A stretch of 64,000 nt of DNA from positions 13,938,728-14,002,727 of the forward strand of contig JBBCBC010000016.1 in the NCBI GenBank assembly GCA_037126765.1, written 5' to 3'. Shown piece by piece: positions 1 through 11,103 of this stretch (position 1 is its first letter; every line of letters begins with the position of its first letter). This DNA is from Stenogyne calaminthoides (Eukaryota; Streptophyta; Magnoliopsida; Lamiales; Lamiaceae). The position numbers were made by a program, and so were the translations under genes. A model generated the notes under the pieces. The model did no database searches and was not told where the DNA came from. It saw only the letters and a list, made by a program, of their open reading frames with translations.

Positions 1-671
1 TTCCATATTGGCCGATTCTTGGTATTTGTCACGACTTCACCTCCATCTTGGCACCCAAATCCACCATCGAAAGCATCCGGGTAAGAACATCGAATCTCTC
101 ATGTCATTTCTTCATCCCATTTCCGAAATATTGTTTCTTTGCAGGGTTTGCATTTTGTTCGTTATGAATTTGTGTAATGGTATGTGGGTTTGATGTGTTA
201 TATGGTCTTTATGTCAGTTTGTATGGGGAATGAAATTTGTGCTTCTTGTGTTGCCTTGTTGTTTTTGAACCGTCCTTATTCTGATCAACATAACGAATAT
301 TGAGCTGCCCTGTTTCATGATTGTGTGAGTCATAGCTTGATCGTTTTGAATTTATCCATTCCATTGGCTTGAGATTATTCCAATGTTTTTGGTTGTATTA
401 CAGTTTGTATGAGAATGACATTTGTGTTTTTGTGTTGCCATGTATTGTGTATGTCTTTTAGATGATTATACTCATAGGTTGTGCAACTAGTGTTGCTGTT
501 TATTTTTATTGTGGGCTAACATGTGGTATTAATAGTGGTCCTGGCCAATTTTTATGTTTATCCGTTTTCAGTTGTGGTTACGTTCGTGTTTCTTAGAATA
601 TCAGTTTGTTATTTTTAAGCATTGATATTTGTTTTTCGTTAATTCATATTTTTTGGACTGTATTATTCGTA
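1..671. other. No gene recognised; AT-rich flank of the SANT-like pseudogene
   Basis: No open frame resembles a known protein. The stretch is T/G-rich on the plus strand and directly precedes the SANT-like remnant, so it could be its promoter, 5' UTR or an intron. The only short frame (8-193) has no recognisable motif. Confidence 0.5.
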
Positions 672-1459
672 ATGGATAGTGATAGCCACGGTAGTACAAT
701 CCCAATTACCAAATGATAAAAAAGGCAAAGGAACTAGCACCCGGAGAACATGGAAACACAACGAGGAAGTAATTCTTATGGAGTTTTTTAAGTAACTCAT
801 TGCATCCGGAGGCTGGAAAAGCGAGAACGGCTTCCAGCCTGGGTACCTTCAAAAATTGGAGGAAAAATTACGTGAGGCGATCCCTAGAATGGATCTTAGA
901 GTTAACCCTCATATCAACTCTAGGATAAGGATAACAATTTAGAAACGACACCATGAGGCCATTTAGATAGATCTAGGGGATTCAGGTGGAGGGTTTAACA
1001 CTGAGACGAAGATCCTTGATGTCTTGGATATTGCTTGAATTTTTTTTTTGAAGGTTAACATATATATAAACTCACTTCGTTGAAATATACTACCGTCTAA
1101 TGCTACAATCCTTAGCCTTTCTACTATGGTTGGTTAGATTTGTTTGGTAATGATGGAGCAATGGGTAATTCAAGCCAGGCTGTCATAGATGCTGTTAACG
1201 ACCTAGTTTTCGAGAATACTAGGGAATATGCTACTAGGGCAGAGGCTACTGCAAGCTACCAAGGTGTAGGAAAAAATACCCTAGATGAAGATGACCCTTG
1301 CGAAATGGACATTGAAAGCCAAGCACCTAATGTAAGCCTTCTGCTCCAACATCCAATAACAAAAGGGTCTCACAATCACTTCGTGGAAAAAACCGAGAAT
1401 TGCTTGATGGATTGGACGTCTTGTTCAAGAGCTCAGATGAACATCTAGCAAATATTGTC
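672..1459 (+). pseudogene. Myb/SANT-like DNA-binding domain protein, 5' part (decayed)
   Basis: Translation from about 720 reads TRRTWKHNEEVILMEFFK, a stop, then LIASGGWKSENGFQPGYLQK and a run through VNPHINSRIR. This is the Myb/SANT-like domain found in plant nuclear proteins and in the DNA-binding partner of PIF/Harbinger transposases. At least three in-frame stops lie between 790 and 970. After a non-coding gap the frame resumes at 1140 with LFGNDGAMGNSSQAVIDAVN, matching the FGKDRATG motif that follows the domain in this family. It then ends at DEHLANIV, where the LTR element is inserted. The 3' part resumes at 11418. Whether it was a host gene or a Harbinger accessory gene cannot be told, since no DDE transposase lies nearby. 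The stops make it non-functional. Confidence 0.8.
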
Positions 1460-2620
1460 TGTTGTGTGCCAAATGTTCCGGGCTAATTATTTGAGTTCCT
1501 TGTGTCATTAAGTTACAAATGGAGGCCCCAATAACCTCTATTAAAAACGAGATATGGGGCAAGTTGTCATGAGCCAAAGACGAGCTCGCCCGGTCGGGTC
1601 CAAGGACGGGGCAAGTTACTCGCCTAACTCACCCGCTACTCGTTCGCGCCCACACTATGGTCGTCGCCTGCACCACGGTGGTCGCATGCACCCGCAACAT
1701 GGTAGCCCGCTGGTCGTCGTACCCGTCACTCACCAAAAGGCGAGCGAGATCGCCCCTATTACCGGGCGACTCGCCTGCTACTCGCCCACGCCCGTACCAT
1801 GGTCATCGCCCTCGCCCGCACGCCATGGTCGCCCGCACGCCATGGTCGCCTGGTCACCCGCGCCCGTGCTAGTCGCCACCCACGCGAAGTCGACTCGCCC
1901 GCACCAAGTCGCCCACTTCGCCAGCGAGACAACGCTCTCAATGTAATTACGTAAACAAAGAGGCAAATTATACTCGGCCATTTCTAGGGGATTTGTGATC
2001 AAGGAAAAAGGGATAGAGAGATTTTGAGTCAAAGGTTTCCCACTTACCAAGACCTGATTTTGGCTAAACAAACACGTAAACCTCCAACCCCAGCCAATAT
2101 CAGAGAATCTCCCCCAAATGGCCGAGAAGTTTCTGAAGATGTGGCTGGTCCTATAGCCGCGGACTCAAAGAGGAAAGCATAGGCGCAAATCTCCATGAAC
2201 CATCTGCAACCCGCGGCTCTTCAGAGATGGAAGCGTGTTTAGATAAATGTAACTAGGATTTAGCTTACAGTTAGAGTCCAATGTAGCTGATTCACATTAA
2301 ATGCTTTGAAATGCGAGCTAGACAAGCTGAGCATCTTGTACTATAAATATGAGCGCTTAAGACTCATAATACGGTCGGAAAAATTCACATTGAATAAGAA
2401 AGGCTTTATTAGCTAACAAAAGAGGCCATTGGCCCAAATCCTCTCGCATTTACTTTATAGCATCTAACACTTAGATTTTAACACTTATCATTCGCATTCA
2501 ATGAAGAACATTCTATTTGTTATTCATTAATCACACTAGTTTCTCCATTAATACTTATTTGTTATACCAATCCACATAGCCACATTCAATATCTCGTTCG
2601 GTAAATTTTGGTATACAACA
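1460..2620 (+). repeat. 5' LTR of the gag-only element
   Basis: Begins TGTTGTGTGCC and ends GGTATACAACA, giving 1,161 bp, the same length as the 3' LTR at 9943-11103. A GC-rich CTCGCC/CATGGTCGTCGCC tract fills 1590-1930 and creates spurious open frames on both strands. Scattered substitutions and balanced small indels separate the two LTRs. Confidence 0.9.
2342..2348 (+). promoter_or_regulatory. TATA box in 5' LTR
   Basis: TATAAAT within TACTATAAATATGAGCGC, about 280 bp before the LTR end, a usual place for the retroelement promoter. The 3' LTR has the same motif at 10825-10831. Confidence 0.6.
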
Positions 2621-2621
2621 A

Positions 2622-2640
2622 TTGGCGCTAGAAGAAGGGT
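2622..2640 (+). other. Primer binding site
   Basis: TTGGCGCTAGAAGAAGGG starts immediately after the LTR terminal ACAACA. TGGCGC at this position is typical of plant Gypsy elements primed by a tRNA 3' end. The exact tRNA was not determined. Confidence 0.6.
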
Positions 2641-2758
2641 ACTCTTTAAGAACTAAACTGATTTTTCAGTGTTCTCATTGGAGTATTCCCGCGAATCTTC
2701 AAAGGTTTTTCTTTGAATCTTCAAACATTCAAACGCTTTTCCAGAAACTCAACCAAAG

Positions 2759-4163
2759 ATGTCTCAAGCAAGTTTTCTGTCAAAAGCCAAATCCGAGAGA
2801 GTCAAATCCAGAATACAGAAGTTTGGCAGCCAGAGTGCCGGTGGTCAAGCCACAGGTAATCTGGAAGACAAGGGGCACGCACTTGGTGTTTTTCAAAGGC
2901 TAGAAGAAATCAACACTCCTCAAGAGATTTGGGAGACCATGGCGGTCTTGCGCATGAAGAGGGCTGAGTTGGGGGCAGATCACAGCGATCTGTGCCAGAA
3001 CTTGGACGAGAAATTCCAACAAACTAAGGCCAAGGGCAAGCAGAAATAAGCCGAAGGCCCACACCAGGCAGAAAGCCAAGAAGAAAACTCTCACACCGCT
3101 CATTCAAAAGAGCACTACAAGCGGTCATACGAAAAGACAGTTCGACCCTGAAAGGAATGATGACTTTGAGAGTTCACAGTGAACTAAGTCAGTTTTCCAA
3201 CGCTTGGATTCAGAGTTCGGCATCGGGCAGGCTAGTCACCATGGCCGAGGTCAAGCCGAACCAGAAGGGTCACTTTCCGTGACTCGGCCTGACCGTGCAC
3301 AAAGATAAAGAGGACCAGTTAAAGATCGTTTGGGAAGGAGCCCATCACCTCGCCATCATCAACGAGGTGATCCGGAGAGAACCTCTTCACCTCGTCGTCA
3401 TCGAGGTGGGGCAGAGAGAAGCCTCTCATCTCGTCATCATCAACGAGGGAGAGCTGAAAGAAGTCTCTCACCTCACCACCAACAGAAAGATGGAGCCAAC
3501 CAAATTGATGTTGAACAACTAGAGGTAATAGTTCAAACCCTCAAGGATCTTCAAGATCAGGTCGCTGCTAAAAATGGAAACCCAACTCCCGCTAGGATTC
3601 CATTGTCGCCATTATCACCGACAATGATATTGGCTCCCGTCCAACCAAAAGTCACGATGATCTCCATCACTCAGTATCTTGGCGACACAGACCCCATACA
3701 TCACGTTAGCAAGTTCACAGTCTACATGAACTCAATGGGGGCAACCGATGCGACTCAATGTCAATTGTTTTCTCTTACATTGGGAGACCAAGCCTACACA
3801 TGGTATAACACCTTGCCACCATACTCGGTGGAATCTTTCCGCCAAATGGCGTAGCTCTTCCTCGACCATTTCGCCACCATGACTCACAAGGTGGGGACCA
3901 AGCAGAGATTGTCATATGTCTGGCAGTTCAAAGATGAGACCGACCGCGCATATATCGAAAGGGTTGATAAATTGATCATGGACGGGGAGCCACTCGAAGA
4001 CGAAGTTAAAGTTATGGGAGTTGTGGGAGGACTCCGGATGAACACGATGCTATGGATGACAATGAATATAGACTATCCAGCATCCTACGCCGATTTCAGA
4101 CATCGAGCCGAAAAATTGATCAGTAGCGCCGAGCTGCTTGTTCAATGGATGGAAGAGCAGTGA
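2759..4163 (+). pseudogene. Gypsy-type gag (retrotransposon gag domain), broken
   Basis: An N-terminal frame (2759-3049) ends in a stop. The main frame runs from about 3330 to 4163. It has an Arg/Ser-rich section, then a gag domain with DTDPIHHVSKFTVYMNSMGA, LTLGDQAYTWYNTLPPYSVE and LFLDHFATMTHKVGTKQRLS, matching the retrotransposon gag family of Ty3/Gypsy elements (capsid). One TAG stop (3852-3854) interrupts the domain; downstream codons are in the same frame. The N-terminal part lies in another frame, so at least one frameshift is present. No zinc knuckle or protease follows. It sits directly after the primer site, as expected for gag. Confidence 0.85.
3336..3485 (+). repeat. 42-bp minisatellite inside gag encoding a 14-residue Arg/Ser/His-rich repeat
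   Basis: About 3.5 copies of a 14-residue unit of the type RSPSPRHHQRGDPE are encoded in tandem, with substitutions between copies. The basic repeat could bind RNA; that role is inference. Confidence 0.6.
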
Positions 4164-4490
4164 ACCAGCAACACAAATAAGCCAGCTACCAAGCTAGAAA
4201 AGTCGTACCTCGGTAGCTGATTATGTGACCCAAAAAGCTTCCCGGAACCAATCCCAGGCGAGTCCCAACTCAACACCTTGGAATGCAATGTATTTGAAGA
4301 AATATTACCAGTAGTTTGGTAGTCTAAATTTTATGAAATAGTTCGCCTCAAATTTGGAAATGAAAGTTGATTTTTTGTCAAAGTTCGATTCAGTCAAATT
4401 TGTCATGCACTTAGATTTTAGTGATCAGAAATTGGGGGCAGGTCTACTGACCTCTAACGAGATCAATTATTATAGTATATGTTCTAAACA
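4164..4490 (+). other. Non-coding stretch after gag
   Basis: No open frame or recognisable pol sequence. AT-rich spacer between gag and the 43-bp tandem repeats. Confidence 0.5.
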
Positions 4491-4790
4491 CAAGTGCTAA
4501 GGCACTAAGTCGCATCCAAATAAGACGAGCATACAAGTGTCAAGGCACTAAGTCACATCCAAATAAGACGACCATACAAGTACTAAGGCACTAAGTTGCA
4601 TCCAAATAAGACGACCATACAAGTGCCAAGGTGATAAGTCGCATCCAAATAAGACGATCATACAAGTACTAATGCACTAAGTCGCATCCAAATAAGACGA
4701 CCATACAAGTGCCAAGGTAATAAGTTGCATCCAAGTAAGACAACCAAATAAGTGCCAAGAGCTAGGATCGCACTAAAATAAGACGATCAT
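4491..4790 (+). repeat. 43-bp tandem repeat, about 6 copies plus a degenerate one
   Basis: Units start at 4491, 4534, 4577, 4620, 4663 and 4706 (exact 43-bp spacing), each built on CAAGTGCTAAGGCACTAAGT plus CATCCAAATAAGACGA. A seventh, decayed unit follows. They lie between gag and the place where pol would be. Confidence 0.85.
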
Positions 4791-5153
4791 AATATTTTAT
4801 GTCATGAACAAGGGGGCAGGTCGTCGACCTACAAGAAGGCCGATTCACCAAATCGTCGATCTCTAAGGACGTCGACCTCCCAAAGATAACTATAAACATA
4901 AAAATTCATAACAGGCATCCAAAGTTGCAAAACAATAAGACAACTCGCATAAAATTAAGACGACAAGCCAAACATAGATTGCAAGCACATAAGACAATCA
5001 AACATGATAAAAGTTGACATATGACTATAACAAAGAAGTACTAAGTAGAAGGATTCTCTTGAGTAGGACCCACCTCCACCGAAACTTTACTATCGGCCTT
5101 GACTGGGGCAGCGATCACCCCATTTCCTTCCCTTGAGGCGATTCAACATAATA
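4791..5153 (+). other. Non-coding internal sequence of the gag-only element
   Basis: Contains GTCGACCT motifs and AT-rich DNA. No protein match seen; ends at the insertion point of the nested Sirevirus solo LTR. Confidence 0.4.
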
Positions 5154-6110
5154 GATATTGTTGGGATATTTTAGTTTTGATGAATTATGCCAAAACATTT
5201 TCAACTTGTGTTATTGAAGCTAATTTACAGATAACAAGTTGAGGGGGAACGAAAGAACAAATTGAGGGGGAACTCACAAAATCAGACGTAGATGATCGAG
5301 ATCAGACGAGGCTCCAGACGAGACTGATCGAGATCAGATGAGTTAGATGAGTTCCGAGTTAACTGATGAGCTGTGCAAAATCAAGAAGAGAAGAAAAGCT
5401 AAGCCAGCTGATCAGAAGATCAGACGACCAGAACAGACCTGATCAGATGATCAGAAGAACAGTCGAGCTGATATGGTGATCAGAAGAGCAGACAAGCTGA
5501 TCAGAAAGTAACTGACCAGAAGATCAGAAGAGAAGGTTGCAGATCAGAAGAGGAGCAGATGAGACTGATTGAGATCAGACGTGATCGAGATCAGATATGA
5601 AGATGAGCAGATGATCAAAATCAGACGTGATTGAGATCAGATGTGATAAACCTGATATGCTAACCTGATGTACTGACCGGATGCTATCCTGAGATGCTGA
5701 ACTGAAGATATGTTGATCTGATCAGTCGAGCTGATCAGATCAGGCAAAGAAGAAATCAGATAGCCTGAGTCAAAGTAACCTGAAGGTCAGGATGTCTGAA
5801 TTCAGAGAACTGAACTCAGTCAGCCTGAGTGTCAGTATGCCTGATCAGACAAGGTCCGCTGAAGAGAAGTCTGCTGAATCAAGTATCCTGAGGCTCAGAT
5901 AAACCTGAAGACTCAGTATGTCTCTGAAGACACTGAGACTCAGAGAATCCTGAATGATTCCAAGGCGAGGAATCTGAGGAATATAGCCGTTAGAATCAGC
6001 TGACGTGGACCAATGAGAGGAAGACAACCAGCCTGAAGAAGCTGCTGTACTTACAAGAATAGTATGGATTTGAATGTGATTCTCTCCAACGGTAACATTC
6101 AAATTCACAC

Positions 6111-6118
6111 TATAAATA
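6111..6118 (+). promoter_or_regulatory. TATA box of the Sirevirus-type LTR
   Basis: TATAAATA in CACACTATAAATACAAGG. The same motif and context occur in the related LTRs at 51316-51323 and near 54640, so it is conserved within the family. Confidence 0.6.
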
Positions 6119-6419
6119 CAAGGTCTTTCATCATTCTAATGTGTGGATGCGTGGAGATTATAACACGAGATGCTACAGAGCCAAAGAGAGTTATACCCAA
6201 AGCATTCCCACCCTAGAACACAAGTCTGTAGATATACAAACATGTTCAAGAGTGTTCTAGAACCCAATCTAAGCAACCCACGATGTATCCTAAGCTTAGA
6301 GAGATTTTCCCAACCTTAGCATTGAGGCTAAACAAATGTAAGGGAAAATCTCAACCTAGTTGGAAACCAAACAAACCTTACCCAAATCAGTCGGTTAAGT
6401 TTGTAGGTGAGTGTGAACT

Positions 6420-6600
6420 CGTTAAACATCTAGTAATCCCGAAAGGGAGGGTAGGTAATCCCGAGTGAGGGTGATAAGTCCCGATTGGAGTGTGAACTCG
6501 GTAAACATCTGTAGGCAATCCCGTGGAGGGTGATAAGTCCCGTTGGAGTGTGAACTCGTTAAACATCTAAGAGGCGAACCCGAGAGGGTGATAAGTCCAG
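6420..6600 (+). repeat. LTR minisatellite (GGGTGATAAGTCCCG units)
   Basis: Three to four degenerate units of roughly 60-70 bp combine GTGTGAACTCG, TAAACATCT and GGGTGATAAGTCC. The same array lies near 51625-51800 and 54940-55105, so it belongs to the LTR family. Confidence 0.7.
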
Positions 6601-6853
6601 TTTGAAGGAATTTCCCTAGGAACAGGGAGAGTAGATGTAGGAGCTTGAGTCTCCGAACCACTATACATTGTTGTGTTGTTTACTGTTTTATGTTCTTATA
6701 TTGTCATATGCATTCGATTATAAGCAAAACACAACACATGAGGTTAAAACGTAAAAATTGGAAACACTCTGCCCTCACCCCTGTTTTTATATGCATCGCT
6801 TTAAAAATGTTTTACTTCCACGCCGCAAAATGGGTTTTCCACCGGGACCATCA

Positions 6854-7045
6854 ATTGGTATCAGAGCAGGTACTCAACAGATCACTATCTTCAAAGTGAT
6901 CGCCTGAGCAGATCTATTTTTAAAACCTGTCTCTGATCCGGGACCATCAATTGGTATCAGAGCAGGTACTCAACAGATCACTATCTTCAAAGTGATCGCC
7001 TGAGCAGATCTATTTTTAAAACCTGTCTCTGATCTGAGACCATCA
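6854..7045 (+). repeat. Two exact-length 96-bp tandem units carrying primer site and LTR end
   Basis: Unit ends are at 6853, 6949 and 7045, exactly 96 bp apart. Within each unit the order is primer site, leader, GATC(C/T)G(G/A)GACCATCA. The last terminus is the one next to the target duplication. Confidence 0.9.
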
Positions 7046-7289
7046 GATATGGGAATTGGACCCAGCTAGTTGCTCGCCCCATCTTGCCCATCTCACCGTT
7101 CGACCCATCTCGCCTCAGAACAACTTGCCATCTGTTCATTTCACCTTGCTAGAGTCCGAATGTGATTCTAGCAATTCATGGACTCGCCGGAGGATTAGCC
7201 GGCCCCACTTCGCTCAATCTCGCCAGCTCGCCAAAATCCATTTGTGGAAACGAGCTAGAAGTGGGGCGAAAAAACTGCTTTGATATAGA

Positions 7290-8570
7290 AGGATATTTGA
7301 GAAGAGCATTGAACCAAGTGAAGCTCCTTGAGATGAGGGTCACAACGAAAAAAGAATCAACTCAATCGAAGGTCGGGAACTCGAGTTATGGACGAAACAA
7401 AACTGATGCTCATTGGAACTCGCCCAACTCGCCTACTCGCACGAGTTTAAACAACTCGCCAGCCTAAGAGGAATGTGTAAAAACATCTCTCTAATAACCA
7501 TGAGAAACTCCTCAAAAATACGGTCGCAACAGAAAAAGAATCAACTCAATCGGAGGTCGGGAATTCGAGTTATGGACGAAACAAAACTGATGCTCATTGG
7601 AACTCACCCGGCATCGCCTACTCGCCCGAGTCTAAACAACTCGCCGGCCTAAGGGAAATGTGAAAAAACATCTCACTCACAACTAAGAGAATCTCCTTGA
7701 AAATACGGTCACAACGAAAAAAGAATCAACTCAATCGGAGGTTGGGAACTCGAGTTATGGACGAAACAAAACTGATGCTCATTTGAACTCTTCCAACTCG
7801 CCTACTCGCCCGGCATCGCCTACTCGCCCGAGTTTAAACAACTATCCCGTCTAATGGAAATGTGGAAAAACATCTCGCTCACAACTATGAGAAGCTACTC
7901 GAAAAGACGGTCACAACGAAAAAAGAATCAACTCAATCGGAGGTCGGGAACTCGAGTTATGGACGAAACAAAACTGATGCTCATTGGAACTCGCCCAACT
8001 CGCATACTCGCCCGGCATCGCCTACTCGCCCGAGTTTAAACAACTCGCCCGCCTAAGGGCAATGTGGAAAAACATCTCGCTCACAACTACGAGAAGCTCC
8101 TAGAAAATACGGTCGCAATGAAAAATAATCAACTCAATCGGAGGTCGGGAACTCGAGTTATGGATGAAACAAAACTGATGCTCATTGGAACTCACCCAAC
8201 TCGCCTACTAGCCCGGCATCGCCTACTCGCCCGAGTTTAAACAACTCGCCCGCCTAAGGGCAATGTGGAAAAACATCTCGCTCATAACTACAAGAAGCTC
8301 CTTGAAAAGACGGTCGCAACGAAAAACAAAATTAACTCAATCGGAGGTCGGGAACTCGAGTTATGGACGAAAAAAAACTGATGCTCATTGGAACTCGCCC
8401 AAATCGCCTACTCGCCTGAGTTTAAACAACTCTCCCGCCTAAGGGCAATGTGGAAAAACATCTCGCTCACAACTACGAGAAGTTCCTCGAAAATATGGTC
8501 GCAACAAAAAAAGAATCAACTCAATCGGAGGTCGGGAACTCGAGTTATGGACGAAACAAAATTGATGCTC
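7290..8570 (+). repeat. 184-203-bp tandem repeat, about 7 copies
   Basis: The landmark GAATCAACTCAATCGGAGGT recurs at about 7354, 7538, 7723, 7925, 8126, 8329 and 8513 (periods 184, 185, 202, 201, 203, 184). Units also share CTCGAGTTATGGACGAAACA and GAGTTTAAACAACTCGCC. The roughly 18-bp length difference comes from an extra CCGGCATCGCCTACTCG stretch in some units. Short open frames here are by-products of the repeat. Confidence 0.9.
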
Positions 8571-9942
8571 GATGGAACTCGCCCAACTCGCCCATCTTGC
8601 CCGGGAGCTTGCCCAACTCGCCTTGGAGCTTGCAAAACTCGCCCATTTCGCCCACATCTCGCCCCGAGCAACTTACTCTCCACCTCGGGGCGACTTGCTT
8701 TGCTGCTCGCCACTTCACTTCTCGGCCCGGGAGACTTGCTCGCCATCTCGATCGGGAGACTCGCTTTGCTGCTCGCCAATCCACTTCTCGCCCCAGGTGA
8801 CTTGCTCGCCATCTCGGCACGGGGCGACTTGCTTCGTAGCTTGCCACACTCCAGTGCTGGCCCAAACAAACTTGGATCGGGTAACTCGTCTCCCTCGACG
8901 CTCGCCCATCTCACCATTTAAACCCAAGTGGCGGCCAGGTTAGGCCTCATCCCATCTCGCCATCAGGCCGCGACATAGCTCGCTTCAAATATCAAACTTC
9001 AAGTAAATGTCCTGGCGAACAAGAGAAAATGTTTGAGGAAAATGTCCTGCCGAACAAGAGAATGTTCAAGGAAAATGTCCCGCAACAGGCTCTAATTTGT
9101 TGAGTGAACATATCTCGCTCAACCATATGGAGTGAGTTAAAATTGGCCTCCTTCTCGCCATCTCACCCACAAGAAAGTAAGTCGCCCAGCTCGCCACTTC
9201 GCTGAGCTCGTGATCGATATCCCAGGGCACAACTCATCAACCTAGCTATTGGAATCTGCTAGCTCCACCATGCAGAGGCCACCTCGCCGAAATGTGCCGC
9301 CGCCAAATCGGAGAAGTCTACACGAAAAATTCCTAAAATCTCACGAAGGAAATCAGAGAAGGTGCCCCAACTTGCTCCTTGTCGCCCGTCTTCGGCCCAA
9401 GAGAAGTCGGCCCAACTTGTTTGCACGCCACTCATTACCAGCCTAATACCATCAATTCGGCCAACTTGGCGCAACTCGCCTTAAGTTTGCTCCATCTCGC
9501 CATCCCGTCCGGCCTCCAAGTAAGTCGCCCGTGAGTGAGTCGTTCGGCCTTCAGAAAACTTGATATTGGAGTCTGCTCGCTCACCATGCCATCACCCATC
9601 CAGGCAACTTGTACAACGTCCGCAGCTTGCGATGCAAGTCGCCGTCCAAGCAACTCGCTCGACGTCTGAATGGCTCGCGATGTAAATTGCCCATCCAGGG
9701 AACTCGCCCAGGGCAACTCGCCCTATGAGGCGAGGTGCCTGACACCCAAACAACTCACCCGAGGACCAACTTCGCCCCGCGTCAAACTAACTCACCCATT
9801 GGGGCCCAACTTCATCAAACAAATCTCAATTTACTTGCTCTAGAGACACGATAATTCGCCTAATTTGTAATCAAAAGGCACAACCTCGGGATATCTATCA
9901 CATCACTCCTCACTTAAAGTGAAAAGTAACATGAGGGGCAAA
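8571..9942 (+). other. CTCGCC-rich internal DNA ending in polypurine tract
   Basis: Low-complexity DNA dominated by CTCGCC, with open frames on both strands that share no protein signature. A polypurine-like tract (ATGAGGGGCAAA, 9931-9942) directly precedes the 3' LTR, as needed for plus-strand priming. Confidence 0.6.
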
Positions 9943-11103
9943 TGTTGTGTGCCAAATGATCCGGGCTAATTATTTGGGTTCCTTGTGTCATTAAGTTACA
10001 AATGGAGGGCCCACTAACCTCTATTAAAAATGAGATATGGGGCTAGTTGTCATGAGCCAAAGACGAGCTCCCCCGACTGGGTCCAAGGACGGGGCAAGTT
10101 GCTCGCCTAACTCGCCCGCTACTCGTCCGCGCCCACACCATGGTCGTCGCCTGCACCACGGTCGTCGCACGCACCATGGTCGCCCGCTGGTCATCGTACC
10201 CGTCACTCACAAAAAGGCAGGCGAGATCGCCCCTACTACCGGGCGACTCTCCCACTACTCGCCCACACCCACACCATGGTCGTCGCCCACGCCCCCGCAC
10301 GCCATGGTCGCCTGGTCGCCCGGTCCCCCGCGCCTGTGCTAGTCGCCATCCGCGCGAAGTCGACTCGCCCGCACCAAGTCGCCCACTTCGCCAGCAAGAC
10401 AACACTCTCAATGTAATTGCATACACAAAGAGACAAGTTATACTCGACCATTTCTAGGGGATTTGAGATCAAGGAAAAAGGGATAGAGAGATTTGAGTCA
10501 AAGGTTTCCCACTTACCAAGACCTGATTTTGGCTAAACAAACATGTAAACCTCCAACCCCAGCCAATATCAGAGAATCTCCCCCAAATGGCCGAGAAGTC
10601 TCTGAAGATGTGGCTGGTCCTATAGCCGCGGACTCAAAGAGTAAAACATAAGCGCAAATCTCCATGAACCATCTGCAACCCACGGCGCTTCAGAGATAGA
10701 AGCCTGTTTAGATAAATGTAACTAGGATGTAGCTTACAGTTAGAGTCCAATGTAGTTGATTCACACTAAATGCTTGGTCGATCTCGCCTTGGAATGCGAG
10801 CTAGACAAGCTGAGCATCTTGTACTATAAATATGAGCGCTTAAGACTCGTAATACGGTCGGAAAAATTCACATTGAATAAGGAAGGCTTTATTAGCCAAC
10901 AAAAGAGGCCATTGGCCCAAATCCTCTCGCATTTACTTTATCGCATCTAACACTTAGATTTTAACACTTATCATTCGCATTCAATGAAGAACATTCTATT
11001 TGTTATTCATTAATCACACTCGTTTCTCCATTAATACTTCTTTGTTATACCAATCCACATAGCCACATTCAATATCTCATTCCGTAAATTTTGGTATACA
11101 ACA
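9943..11103 (+). repeat. 3' LTR of the gag-only element
   Basis: Starts TGTTGTGTGCCAAATG and ends GGTATACAACA, 1,161 bp, co-linear with the 5' LTR. It has a TATAAAT at 10825-10831. Unlike a normal element, the target duplication does not follow this LTR; a further 314 bp of inverted LTR-like sequence intervenes. Confidence 0.9.

Larger units (their letters stand above)
5159..7045 (+). mobile_element. Sirevirus-type solo LTR with two attached 96-bp primer-site repeats
   Basis: Flanked by GATAT (5154-5158 and 7046-7050). The LTR runs from TGTTGGGATATTTT to CGGGACCATCA (5159-6853, 1,695 bp). Two consecutive 96-bp units follow (6854-6949 and 6950-7045), each starting ATTGGTATCAGAGCAGG, the initiator-Met tRNA primer site of Copia elements, and each ending GACCATCA, the LTR terminus. 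No internal coding region and no second LTR remain. From about 5990 on it is clearly related to the LTRs at 50819-52041 and 54164-55345. Confidence 0.85.

Noticed and set aside
1554..2071. Overlapping open frames on both strands in the 5' LTR
   Set aside because: All arise from the CTCGCC/CATGGTCG-type low-complexity tract; the 3' LTR shows the same and no motif is conserved.
4491..4790. CRISPR-like appearance of the 43-bp repeat
   Set aside because: Head-to-tail repeat without unique spacers, in a plant retroelement.
8388..8943. Up to 177-codon frames on both strands in CTCGCC-rich DNA
   Set aside because: Compositionally driven, overlapping in five frames, with Ser/Arg/Pro-rich products and no domain.
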